This document shows, in pieces, positions 6,478-13,752 of a stretch of DNA of 14,087 nt. Position 1 is the first letter of the stretch. The number at the start of each line of letters is the position of its first letter. The DNA is from an uncultured Clostridia bacterium. GTDB lineage: Bacteria; Bacillota; Clostridia; Lachnospirales; CAG-274. The stretch is taken from contig CANQBT010000045.1 of NCBI GenBank assembly GCA_947589405.1, forward strand, positions 1 to 14,087, given 5' to 3'. Both the position numbers and the translations under genes were made by a program. Below the pieces are notes generated by a model. It ran no database searches. It was not told where the DNA came from and saw only the letters and a list, made by a program, of their open reading frames with translations.

Positions 6478-8781
6478 CTATCCTATAAATGATTTTTTGG
6501 CTTCGGTCAATGCTTTGATAAAGCTTTCATGTGCCATGATACTTTCTTCCTTATTGCTGAGCTGTTCTACTATCTTGTTTGTATTGCCCTCTATAGTTTC
6601 TGTAATACTGTCTATAAAGGTCAAAGCTTCTTCTTTAAGTGTCTGTTCTATTTCATCTGCTCGCCTATTGGTCATAGCGATCAAATCTTCGTTGATCTTT
6701 CGCATGGCTGTAGTCTGTGCCATTCTAAGAAGAGGGATACTGTCATTTTTTACGGCGCCGTTACTAATATCAACATTACTTGTTCTAAAATACATTAAAC
6801 CGTGTTTCTCGGCATCGGAAGAACTATTCAGCTCGCTATACAATATATCTTCATATTTGCCAAAGTCCATCTCGCCAAAGTTCTGAAGTGTTTTAAGCTT
6901 CTTCAAAGCGTTGTCAAGAGGTACGAGTATTCGCTGCTCATCAAAGTATCTGTCTGAGGTCTCAAACACCTTCATCACAACTGCCTTTATACTATTGCTG
7001 AGCTTTTCTATATTGATAAGAGTTTGCGCATGGTCGTTGATTATCTTCCAACTGCTGTCCATATATGCTTCAAGATTTTCAACTGCATCGCTTATATTGG
7101 CAGTATGGGTCGTAATTATCTTGTCATGGTTTATCTCCTTCTTCCACCATAAAATACCTTTGGTTTGGGTAGTTGTTTTTGTTTCCTGTGTTGTGGAAAC
7201 GCTTATATCACGGTGGTTTATTTTTTCTTTTGATATTTCTACAGATAAGCCGTTAAGATTATTTCTGATCTCTGTAGCAGCTGATTCAAAGAGATTCCGT
7301 ACAACGATACGGACCGAATCCAAGCCCTCCTTTATATTGGCGAGTCTTTCCTTAAGTATTTCAATGTCAGCTGTTTTCAGATCTGTAAGAGCGTTTTTTG
7401 AAGCTAATATAATATCATCTATTTCTCCGGCAAAGTTAAGTGTTTGCTCGGAAATTATGTTATTTATTCTCTTTTTAATGATGGCATCTCTGTTTTCTCT
7501 TATTTTGCCGTAACTTTTCTCCCTTACATCTGTAATACTTGAAAGACCGATCAAAGTTTCGGCGTTACATTTAAAATCAGGGAAATGATCTTTCAAATTT
7601 TGTACCATATGTTGTTCATGAGGTTCAAGCGGTTCGTTTTTTTGCATATGCAGTCCTGCGGTATACGCAACGGAGGAGGTGCATATAATATCTGCTGCCT
7701 TCAGCTTTTCTATTATTTCGCCTTTTCCGCCGCTTATCCTGCTTATGCTTGCCTTTGCCTGGCTGTTGCAGTTTTCTCTTGTTCCGATATATGCTTCACG
7801 GAATGTCGGCTTGTGCTTGAGAGGATACTGAAGTATTGCAGAATCCATTTTGCTTCCTATGAATACGGCATAATCAATGCTGTTGTTAGGAAGAGTCCTG
7901 TAAATAAATTCCATATCCGCATCGCTTAAAAATTGTCCGCAGTAGGATAAAATAAATACGGCATCGCATTCTATCAGAAAATTTTTGGTCACACGGCTTC
8001 TTGAGATTATGGGATCATTAAGACCGGGCGTATCTATTACTTCTATTCCCTCAAGCATTTTGTTGCTTAATACTATTTCTGTATATTTCACTATGGGAGT
8101 ATACCTGCCATTGGCGCCAACATACTCGCTGAGCTTTCTGATATGTGTTTTGTCATCGCCTTCATTGCTTTCAAATTCTTCTGTTTTGCCCAGACAGCTG
8201 TTTATATCGATGCCGCTTTTTATTGCCATATCATATACTTCCTTGCATGATATTAACATCTCGGGGAGATTTGCTCTGCGTGTTTTTTCAAATTCCTCAA
8301 ATGTTGGCATTTTTTCAGGACTCGTTTCTATATTGGAGAATACTCTTTTCTTTCTTTTTTTCTCCTCCTCACGCCTCTTTATTTCTTCTTCATAAAGCGC
8401 TTTTATTTCTGTGTCATATTTATTTGCCTTCTGTGATATAGTATTCCAGTCCTCTTCATCATAAAAATGTATTTTTGCACTTGGTTTTTCGCCATAGCTT
8501 ATTTTTGTAAGGGCAGCCGTCATAGGAGTAGGTGCTTTGGGAAGTATCTCATTTCCGTCAAATATAAGACAATTAAGGAATGATGATTTGCCTGCTTTCA
8601 CCTCTCCTACGATCCCCAGCTTAAGAGTTCTGCCTTTTTCCATGACCTTATCGATGTTTTTAGATAATTTTTCGGCATCTTCTTGAAATGCATTTATCGT
8701 TGAATTGTCTATAAGGTTTTTATGCTTATCAAGCATACTGTTTATTGTGTTTAATTTTTCAAGTAATTGTTTGGATCCCAT
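6478..8781 (-). CDS. Large dynamin-like GTPase (second GTPase of the operon)
   Basis: The 767-aa protein is of usual bacterial dynamin length. It has G1 GEVKAGKSS (residues 59-67), G2 PTPMT (84-88), G3 DTPG (250-253) and G4 SKMD (310-313). An unusually long insert of about 160 residues separates G2 and G3; it includes a very charged Glu/Lys/Arg segment at about 120-170, likely a coiled coil or disordered. After the G domain come several hundred residues of predicted helix, matching the neck/trunk of dynamin-like proteins, with an aromatic 'GILWWKKE' in the middle that could touch membrane. Known bacterial members (BDLP, DynA, LeoABC, CrfC) bind and remodel membranes or sort cell components on GTP hydrolysis. 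It follows the 541-aa GTPase by 26 nt with a strong AGGAGG ribosome site. Heteromer formation with the flanking GTPases is inferred from gene order. Confidence 0.88.
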   Translation of the reverse strand: MGSKQLLEKLNTINSMLDKHKNLIDNSTINAFQEDAEKLSKNIDKVMEKGRTLKLGIVGEVKAGKSSFLNCLIFDGNEILPKAPTPMTAALTKISYGEKPSAKIHFYDEEDWNTISQKANKYDTEIKALYEEEIKRREEEKKRKKRVFSNIETSPEKMPTFEEFEKTRRANLPEMLISCKEVYDMAIKSGIDINSCLGKTEEFESNEGDDKTHIRKLSEYVGANGRYTPIVKYTEIVLSNKMLEGIEVIDTPGLNDPIISRSRVTKNFLIECDAVFILSYCGQFLSDADMEFIYRTLPNNSIDYAVFIGSKMDSAILQYPLKHKPTFREAYIGTRENCNSQAKASISRISGGKGEIIEKLKAADIICTSSVAYTAGLHMQKNEPLEPHEQHMVQNLKDHFPDFKCNAETLIGLSSITDVREKSYGKIRENRDAIIKKRINNIISEQTLNFAGEIDDIILASKNALTDLKTADIEILKERLANIKEGLDSVRIVVRNLFESAATEIRNNLNGLSVEISKEKINHRDISVSTTQETKTTTQTKGILWWKKEINHDKIITTHTANISDAVENLEAYMDSSWKIINDHAQTLINIEKLSNSIKAVVMKVFETSDRYFDEQRILVPLDNALKKLKTLQNFGEMDFGKYEDILYSELNSSSDAEKHGLMYFRTSNVDISNGAVKNDSIPLLRMAQTTAMRKINEDLIAMTNRRADEIEQTLKEEALTFIDSITETIEGNTNKIVEQLSNKEESIMAHESFIKALTEAKKSFIG

Positions 8782-8807
8782 ATCTTTCCTCCTATTATTG
8801 CCGCTTT

Positions 8808-10433
8808 TTATGCAAAGGCGCTTATTGCGGTTTTGATCTCGTTTATATCATTATATGCTTCTTCAAGTTTGGCATTATGATCTTCCTCTGATTTTGCTCT
8901 GTTTTCTTTTGCATGTTCAATGGATTCAATTTCGATCTTTATAAGGCTGTTTATACGCTCTTCCGCTTGTGCCGTCAATTCCTCCTGTGTATTCAATATG
9001 CATTTTTCGATTTCCGGCTGAATACGGGTTACTATTTTAGGTATTACCTCGTTTGTCACCTTACTGCGCAAAGGATCTGTTTTGTCGTTTCCGCCAAACA
9101 GCTTTAATATATCGGGTAGGAATAAAAGGGCAAGCTGAAGTATATTTACAATAGGTCCTGCAGGCAATTCAATTATAGCCATAAGTGATGCTATTATAGT
9201 CTTATATGTTTTATCGAGATCTTCAATGCTTTTTGTATCGATCTCGGGAAGAGAAATATTGTCTGCTCCCGTAAGCATTTCTGATATATTTGCAGTAATA
9301 TTGATCTCTTCAATAAAGTCTGAAAAACACTCCTGTATATTATACTGTATCGAATGAGCAAGAGTGGTCCTTAAAATATTGTTGACCTCTATACGAAAGC
9401 TGTGTTCACCGTTTTGAATAGCTGCGGCAAGGGAATCCGCTCTGCTGCGCAAGGCGTTTTCTATATCAGAAAGTATGGCAGGTGCCGCCTGATTTTTCAA
9501 CTTGTCTGAAAGGCGGAACTTTTCTCTCTTAAGGCTGTTGATAAGCTCCTCTTTTGCCCTTTCATGAAGTCTTATTTCTTCATCGAAAGCGCTAAAGTCA
9601 GCGGATATATTGTTTCTGTATACATTTATGCCATTTATGCATTTTGCGCCTAATTCATACACACTATCGGCAAATTCATATGCAAATATCCTGTCCTTAT
9701 CAAAATCTTTAATAAGAGATATAATTTTTTTTGCAGCGTCCTTATCAAATTTTGACGTTGTTTTGATGGGTATTTTTTTGCCGAAATAAAATGAAGAATC
9801 GGTCTCTATCCCCTCTGCTACTTTTCTTATGTCCTCTTCACTTTTCAGATCTGTTTTACTTATCAGTATACCTATGTCGTTAGCGTCGTCCTTTATCCCC
9901 ATCACATAGCTGCCAAGATCTGTTTTAAATGTGCCTTCTTCACAGTCAATAACAAGTATATAGCCGTTTCCTTTGCCCATATACTGTAAAATGGCTTTGT
10001 TGTGCTCTTCTATTCCGGAATTAAAGCCGGGTGTGTCTACTATCCTGCAATCTCCCAGCTTTTTTATATTCTCGTTTTTAAGGTGCCACAGAAGTTTGTC
10101 ATATTCTTTAGTATTTATAGAGTCTGCGGCTTCTATTGAAAATCTGTCTGAATGCTCATCTTTAATTGCTTCTATGTATTCGTCAATATCATACATCAAT
10201 TCGCTTGCGACAGCTGTTTCGGGTTTTTGATCCTCCTCTAAGAGTTCTCTTCCTATAAATGCGTTTATTAGTGCGCTTTTACCTGCGCTGAAGCCGCCGA
10301 CAAACAATATTTTCAGCCTGTATAGATCTATATTTTCAGCTATAATATTCCCGTTTTCTTCAAGGGTTTTGAACTCGTATTTTTGACTTTTGCTCATTAT
10401 AAGCTCAAGAGCTTTGACGATTTCTCTTTTCAT
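8808..10433 (-). CDS. Dynamin-like GTPase with hydrophobic membrane segment (first gene of operon)
   Basis: The 541-aa protein has G1 GGFSAGKS (residues 46-53), a G2-type PETAVAS with T73, G3 DTPG (133-136) and G4 SKTD (192-195). The rest is helical, with a long hydrophobic stretch at about 411-447 (TIIASLMAIIELPAGPIVN and the following LALLFLP) that fits a membrane paddle or hairpin, as in bacterial dynamin-like proteins. It ends in a charged coiled coil (about 480-541). It is therefore the best candidate in the operon for direct membrane insertion. It begins the operon about 55 nt downstream of the predicted transcription start, with an AGGAGG ribosome site 7 nt before the ATG. LeoABC of enterotoxigenic E. 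coli is a known multi-dynamin locus of similar layout, but I cannot claim orthology. Confidence 0.88.
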   Translation of the reverse strand: MKREIVKALELIMSKSQKYEFKTLEENGNIIAENIDLYRLKILFVGGFSAGKSALINAFIGRELLEEDQKPETAVASELMYDIDEYIEAIKDEHSDRFSIEAADSINTKEYDKLLWHLKNENIKKLGDCRIVDTPGFNSGIEEHNKAILQYMGKGNGYILVIDCEEGTFKTDLGSYVMGIKDDANDIGILISKTDLKSEEDIRKVAEGIETDSSFYFGKKIPIKTTSKFDKDAAKKIISLIKDFDKDRIFAYEFADSVYELGAKCINGINVYRNNISADFSAFDEEIRLHERAKEELINSLKREKFRLSDKLKNQAAPAILSDIENALRSRADSLAAAIQNGEHSFRIEVNNILRTTLAHSIQYNIQECFSDFIEEINITANISEMLTGADNISLPEIDTKSIEDLDKTYKTIIASLMAIIELPAGPIVNILQLALLFLPDILKLFGGNDKTDPLRSKVTNEVIPKIVTRIQPEIEKCILNTQEELTAQAEERINSLIKIEIESIEHAKENRAKSEEDHNAKLEEAYNDINEIKTAISAFA

Positions 10434-10477
10434 TTTGATTCCTCCTTATATTTATATATTGTGTTATTTCATATATA

Positions 10478-10493
10478 GGACTCATACTAGTCC
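10478..10493. promoter_or_regulatory. Dyad operator 1 (GGACT-N6-AGTCC)
   Basis: GGACTCATACTAGTCC has perfect 5-bp arms with a 6-bp spacer. It lies immediately downstream of the -10 box of the minus-strand operon, covering the predicted transcription start. This is a typical place for an XRE/Cro-type repressor site, and the divergent regulator gene is adjacent. Binding by that regulator is inferred. Confidence 0.55.
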
Positions 10494-10494
10494 C

Positions 10495-10523
10495 ATTTTA
10501 TCATATAATTCTAATATAATCAA
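10495..10523 (-). promoter_or_regulatory. Promoter of the dynamin operon
   Basis: On the minus strand TTGATT (10523-10518) is followed by a 17-bp spacer and TAAAAT (10500-10495), a good sigma-A-type promoter. The start would fall near 10488, inside operator 1. The -35 box overlaps a candidate -10 of the divergent regulator, so the two promoters may compete for polymerase. Confidence 0.6.
10504..10520 (+). promoter_or_regulatory. Candidate -10 boxes for the regulator gene
   Basis: Two perfect TATAAT hexamers lie on the plus strand at 10504-10509 and 10515-10520. Neither has a good -35 at 16-18 bp. The second would start transcription near 10527, just before operator 2. Which is used cannot be settled from sequence. 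Confidence 0.4.
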
Positions 10524-10531
10524 CAGAAAAA

Positions 10532-10547
10532 GGACTGATTTTAGTTC
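10532..10547. promoter_or_regulatory. Dyad operator 2 (GGACT-N6-AGTTC)
   Basis: GGACTGATTTTAGTTC matches operator 1 in its left arm exactly and in its right arm with one mismatch, with the same 6-bp spacer. It lies between the regulator's probable start and its ribosome site. The centres of the two dyads are 54 bp apart, about five helical turns, so bound dimers could face the same side of the DNA. Confidence 0.5.
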
Positions 10548-10567
10548 TTTTTCTGAGAGGTGTTACT

Positions 10568-10807
10568 ATGGAAGAACAAAAAATAAAGCAGGATAAATAT
10601 GGAACAATAGGCAAAAATATAAGAAAGGTCCGCTTATCCCGTAAAATAGGACAGACAGACCTTGTGAGAAGAGTACAGCTTTTGGGCGTTCCTCTTACAA
10701 GAGAATCTCTTGTTAAGATAGAGCGGGGCATACAGCATATACAGCTTGCCCAGCTCAGAGCCATAAAGGACGTGCTTGAAACAAGCTATGATGAACTTTT
10801 GAAGTAG
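10568..10807 (+). CDS. XRE/Cro-C1-type helix-turn-helix regulator
   Basis: The 79-aa protein is little more than one HTH_3 domain: 'GKNIRKVRLSRKIGQTDLVRR' spans helices 1-2 (residues 15-35), and 'LTRESLVKIERGIQHIQLAQ' (43-62) holds the recognition helix, followed by the last helix. It is of the clostridial type with a short insert between helices 2 and 3 (LLGVPLT). It has no ligand or protease domain. A GAGAGGTG ribosome site precedes the ATG. It is divergent from the dynamin operon and shares a 134-bp control region with two matching dyads, so it most likely represses both. It ends 2 nt from the stop of the convergent 142-aa gene. Confidence 0.85.
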   Translation: MEEQKIKQDKYGTIGKNIRKVRLSRKIGQTDLVRRVQLLGVPLTRESLVKIERGIQHIQLAQLRAIKDVLETSYDELLK

Positions 10808-10809
10808 CT

Positions 10810-11238
10810 CTATTTTGCTGTGTTTATATTTATTATTTTGTAACCCATATTGTCAATTATGCTTTTTAGCTTGTCCCAACCTATGTTATTTTCAAAATAG
10901 TCTGATGTCATTGGTCGGAACACAAGGCGAAAGCCTTCTTTGAGTTTATCGTTGTGTACTATATACATGTACTCCTCGTGCTTTTTGTTAAAGGCATCGA
11001 GGAGTTTTTCTGCATTTATGTCCAAATAGCCTCCTCCATCTATATCTACTGTTATTACATAATACTCCCCATTGCCGTAAAAAACAGGTTTGGGACAATA
11101 ATCGCTGTCATGTATGCCCTTATAATTGACATTGCGTTCATAACATTTGTCGCAATATGGATAACCTGATATGTAATTGATATTTCCTTCTATGCTTTTT
11201 CCACAATCCTCACATATTTGCTCAAATTTTTCTTCCAT
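10810..11238 (-). CDS. Small zinc-ribbon/LIM-like protein of unknown function
   Basis: The first 50 residues of this 142-aa protein have C9-x2-C12 and C29-x2-C32 with 16 residues between, plus C48, in a LIM/zinc-ribbon-like setting (ICEDCGKSIEG ... YPYCDKCYERN). This suggests one structural zinc site. The rest (about 52-140) is an alpha/beta domain ('YYVITVDIDGGGYLDINAEK', then 'GFRLVFRPMTSDYFENNIGW') that I do not recognise. No membrane segment or signal peptide. AGAGGG precedes the ATG. It converges with the regulator, 2 nt between stops and no terminator between, so each transcript probably runs antisense into the other gene. A link to the dynamin operon is possible only by position. Confidence 0.7.
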   Translation of the reverse strand: MEEKFEQICEDCGKSIEGNINYISGYPYCDKCYERNVNYKGIHDSDYCPKPVFYGNGEYYVITVDIDGGGYLDINAEKLLDAFNKKHEEYMYIVHNDKLKEGFRLVFRPMTSDYFENNIGWDKLKSIIDNMGYKIININTAK

Positions 11239-11555
11239 TTCTTTCCCTCTTATAATATTTCTTTATTATATAATATCATATTAAAATACATATTGTACTA
11301 TGCTGACAGCATAACGGAGGAAATATTGAGCTGAGACCACAGCTGTAAATGAATGCGTTGTTTATAGACATAGATATACTTACGTCTGAGATATATAAAA
11401 TACATATGCATAGTTTCTCTTATACTGTCCTTTTTAGCAAGTATCTGTATTTTGTTATCACCGAGCTGATGCTCTGAAAATCAGAAGTATTATACTGTAT
11501 AAAAAGCCAATGACAGGCAAAATACCTGTCATTGCTTTTGTAGTTGAAATAATCA
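11239..11555. other. Non-coding stretch between two minus-strand genes
   Basis: This 317-bp region has no credible open reading frame. It contains the terminator of the 640-aa gene at its right end, and a small perfect palindrome, ATGCTGACAGCAT (11300-11312), about 60 bp upstream of the 142-aa gene. A TATAAT on the minus strand (11270-11265) could be the -10 of the 142-aa gene, but no clear -35 is present. No RNA gene was recognised in the remaining 11313-11499 part. Confidence 0.5.
11500..11540 (-). terminator. Intrinsic terminator of the 640-aa gene
   Basis: AATGACAGG (11509-11517) and CCTGTCATT (11525-11533) form a 9-bp stem with a 7-nt loop, extended by GC pairs and an A-run/T-run on both sides. 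On the minus strand it ends in GGCTTTTT. It lies 16-55 nt after the stop codon of the 640-aa gene. The flanking A and T tracts could let it work in both directions. Confidence 0.85.
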
Positions 11556-13478
11556 CTATATCTTTTTTAAATACTTGGTTTTGTCAACAGGGTATGGCGC
11601 AGTCCTTCTCCTGTGTTTTTCTATAGTGGCCACTTCGCCAATAACATTTCCCTTTGTGCCAAAAGATACCATTACCTTATCTCCTATTGAAACGGATCCG
11701 TCATCGGTAAGATAATACCATAATGTATTGCTATAGGGAAGCATTACACCACAGAAGGTATATACCTTCATATCCGTTTCGGCAAGAGGATCTGTATATG
11801 ATAGCTTTTCCCTTGTTGTCTGCTTTTGGCGCTGTTTAATTTCCTCTATTTCTTTCTGTCGGCGGCGCTTATATTCCGCATCTACGGCAGCCGAAAATTC
11901 AGCTTCGGTTTCATAGTCGTTAGGGTCTATACCGTATTTTACTTTATCGGTAATACGGTAAATTCTCCATCTGTATTTTGCTTCGTTTATAGCAGCGTTA
12001 TATTCCTCCTCAGTTTCGTAACTAAGGGGATCGATCCCGTATTCTGAACCGTCGGCACAGTTTTTTCTCCATGAATGGCAGCGGGAAAATTGATACTTGG
12101 CGCTGTTTTTTTCAACATAGCTTATATACTCATCGACCTTGTTAATGAATTTTGGCAGCAATCTTTTTATGCGCTTGTCATTCATATCTTCTATTAAAGG
12201 AATAATATTAAACTTAAACGCTTCCATTGCTTCAAGCTCTTCCCAGTCTGAACAGTCGGATATTATTCTGTTTATAAGGTCGTCTTTATCCTTCCCCTTG
12301 CTTTTATCGTTATCCATAGCTGAAATAAACATTTTCTTTGCTTCCTCCGTAAGCCCCAGCTTGAGTGCCCGTGCTATAAATGAATATATACAGCTTGGAA
12401 ATTTGGGATTCAAGGCAAGCAATCCCTGACAGAATTTTGCATCAGAACCGATAGCTTTTACTGCTATATCCATAAATTCTTCGGGATAGTCCTCTACCGA
12501 TGAAATAATGCTGTTATAAATAGTTCGGTCATTTGTCATGTATTCCCTGTATGGACCAAATTCTATGATACACCATCTCCATATATTAACCGCAAGAGTT
12601 TGATCTTCCTCTGCTATTTCCAAAAAGAGGTCGTTAAAATCCGTTACAGGCTCCTCGTCCTCATCAGGTACGGAAATAGGAAGCGCAAAGTTTTCCTTTA
12701 CAGCCTGCGCAAAAAGAAAACCGTAATGAATAGTAAGATATTTCGCTGCAATTTTATCCGAGTGCAGTATGAACATACATTTTTTTATTTCTTTTTTCTG
12801 ACTGCTGTCAACGGGTATGACTGCGTCATCATGTTCAATTTCGCAGAGGTAAAGTGCGGCATTGTATTTCCTTTTGTTAGGGTAATCAGATCCTTTTATT
12901 GCGTCATAAGCTTCCTGATAAGGCGTTTCCACTTTAAAACTAAGTGTTATGGGAATATCGATATGAGAAGGATATTCCTCTTCTTCCTCAAGAGTATCGT
13001 CAGCTCCATAAGACTCTTCTTCTCTAGCCTCATCAAGGGCTTCTTCGTATTCCTCTTCTGTTTCATAATCTTCCGGGTCTATGTCATATTCAGAACCGTC
13101 CTCACAGTAATCACGCCAACCGTACTTTTCCTCATTCAGAGCTTCAATATATTCCTCTTCCGTTTCATAATCTTCCGGGTATATGCCATATTCAAAGCCG
13201 TCCTCGCAATAATTACGCCAACCGTACTCATCGGTATCATCGGTGGTACTGACATTATAATTGCAATTTTGAAGGCTTTGAGTATCATTTTCATTTTCAT
13301 CGGGAAACAGATAATATCTGTCAGGGGAATTTCCATATTTCTTCCTCAATCTTTTTTCATATTCCTTGTAGGCTATCATCGCTTCAAATGTATCTGTTTT
13401 TCCGTCATGGTTAAAGTCGAACAAAGTACCTAAAAGTCCCGAATTCTTTTTTTTCTTATTATCGTCCTTTTTTTTCAT
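11556..13478 (-). CDS. EF-hand and acidic 34-residue-repeat protein of unknown function
   Basis: The start is placed at the ATG at 13478 (640 aa), because GAAGGGGGACA lies just upstream; an in-frame TTG at 13499 would put this ribosome site inside the gene. A Lys-rich start is followed by a canonical EF-hand loop, D21-x-N23-x-D25-G-K27-x-D29-x2-E32, then a Glu/Asp-rich part. Four copies of a 34-residue unit (about W-R-x-Y-C-x-D-G-x-E-Y-G-I-D-P-x-D-Y-E-T-E-E-E-Y) occur as two near the N-terminus and two near residues 470-540. The middle is helical. The end is a small beta domain ('GVMLPYSNTLWYYLTDDGSV', then IGDKVMVSFG and 'APYPVDKTKYL') resembling a PriA-N-like fold found in many Firmicute proteins. 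It has no signal peptide or membrane segment. It is a single-gene unit with its own promoter and terminator. Confidence 0.8.
   Translation of the reverse strand: MKKKDDNKKKKNSGLLGTLFDFNHDGKTDTFEAMIAYKEYEKRLRKKYGNSPDRYYLFPDENENDTQSLQNCNYNVSTTDDTDEYGWRNYCEDGFEYGIYPEDYETEEEYIEALNEEKYGWRDYCEDGSEYDIDPEDYETEEEYEEALDEAREEESYGADDTLEEEEEYPSHIDIPITLSFKVETPYQEAYDAIKGSDYPNKRKYNAALYLCEIEHDDAVIPVDSSQKKEIKKCMFILHSDKIAAKYLTIHYGFLFAQAVKENFALPISVPDEDEEPVTDFNDLFLEIAEEDQTLAVNIWRWCIIEFGPYREYMTNDRTIYNSIISSVEDYPEEFMDIAVKAIGSDAKFCQGLLALNPKFPSCIYSFIARALKLGLTEEAKKMFISAMDNDKSKGKDKDDLINRIISDCSDWEELEAMEAFKFNIIPLIEDMNDKRIKRLLPKFINKVDEYISYVEKNSAKYQFSRCHSWRKNCADGSEYGIDPLSYETEEEYNAAINEAKYRWRIYRITDKVKYGIDPNDYETEAEFSAAVDAEYKRRRQKEIEEIKQRQKQTTREKLSYTDPLAETDMKVYTFCGVMLPYSNTLWYYLTDDGSVSIGDKVMVSFGTKGNVIGEVATIEKHRRRTAPYPVDKTKYLKKI
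11874..12077 (-). repeat. C-terminal pair of the 34-residue coding repeat
   Basis: Two successive 102-bp units encode 'HSWRKNCADGSEYGIDP...' (12077-11976) and 'YRWRIYRITDKVKYGIDP...' (11975-11874). Both keep the Y-G-I-D-P and D/S-Y-E-T-E core. The second is the most diverged of the four copies and has lost the cysteine. Confidence 0.75.
13023..13226 (-). repeat. N-terminal tandem pair of the 34-residue coding repeat
   Basis: Two successive 102-bp units (13226-13125 and 13124-13023) encode near-identical 'YGWRNYCEDGFEYGIYP...' and 'YGWRDYCEDGSEYDIDP...'. They are highly similar at DNA level as well, which suggests recent duplication or gene conversion. Confidence 0.85.
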
Positions 13479-13532
13479 TATCTGTCCCCCTTCGATCAAC
13501 CGATACTATATATATTATTATATTACTTGAAA

Positions 13533-13550
13533 TGTCCCATAAAATGGACA
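13533..13550. promoter_or_regulatory. Inverted repeat in the leader of the 640-aa gene
   Basis: TGTCC-N8-GGACA (13533-13550) has perfect 5-bp arms. It lies about 13-30 nt after the predicted transcription start. It shares TCC/GGA half-sites with the two dyads near the regulator but has a longer spacer, so a common regulator is only possible. Confidence 0.3.
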
Positions 13551-13569
13551 CATATGTCTTATTATATTC

Positions 13570-13598
13570 AGTATAATACAAAAAGGCTGTTAAATCAA
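13570..13598 (-). promoter_or_regulatory. Promoter of the 640-aa gene
   Basis: On the minus strand TTGATT (13598-13593), a 17-bp spacer and TATACT (13575-13570) form a good sigma-A-type promoter, with the same -35 hexamer and spacing as the dynamin operon promoter. The leader to the ATG at 13478 would be about 85 nt. Confidence 0.6.
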
Positions 13599-13658
13599 TG
13601 TTTTGCTAAGTCAGATAACAAGCCAATAATGTTACGCTTGTGCATAATAATTACAATA

Positions 13659-13690
13659 CAAAAAACAGACCACATATAAAGTGGCCTGTT
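13659..13690 (-). terminator. Intrinsic terminator of the right-edge gene
   Basis: AACAGACCAC (13664-13673) and GTGGCCTGTT (13681-13690) pair over 10 bp with one G-T wobble and a 7-nt loop. On the minus strand the stem runs into a T-run. It lies about 60 nt after the stop of the partial gene and separates it from the promoter of the 640-aa gene. Confidence 0.8.
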
Positions 13691-13752
13691 CATGCTGACA
13701 TAAAATGCCATTTTTATTCGTTTTGATATTTAAAAGACAGCGGATAAAAGTC

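Noticed and set aside
6911..7513. Plus-strand open frame of 200 codons with a hydrophobic, membrane-like product
   Set aside because: It is antisense to the helical trunk of the 767-aa GTPase; hydrophobic character is a side effect of the opposite strand's charged codons, and no ribosome site or family motif was found.
11300..11345. Possible small RNA or riboswitch around ATGCTGACAGCAT and AGCTG-N6-CAGCT
   Set aside because: The dyads are short, have no associated terminator in a consistent direction and match no riboswitch class known to me.
12600..13433. Plus-strand open frame of 277 codons inside the 640-aa gene
   Set aside because: It is antisense to a gene with clear motifs, repeats, ribosome site, promoter and terminator. 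Its Phe/Ile-rich product mirrors the Glu/Lys-rich opposite strand, as expected of a shadow frame.
13479..13499. TTG start at 13499 for the EF-hand/repeat protein
   Set aside because: The best ribosome site (GAAGGGGGACA) lies between this TTG and the ATG at 13478, at correct spacing for the ATG.
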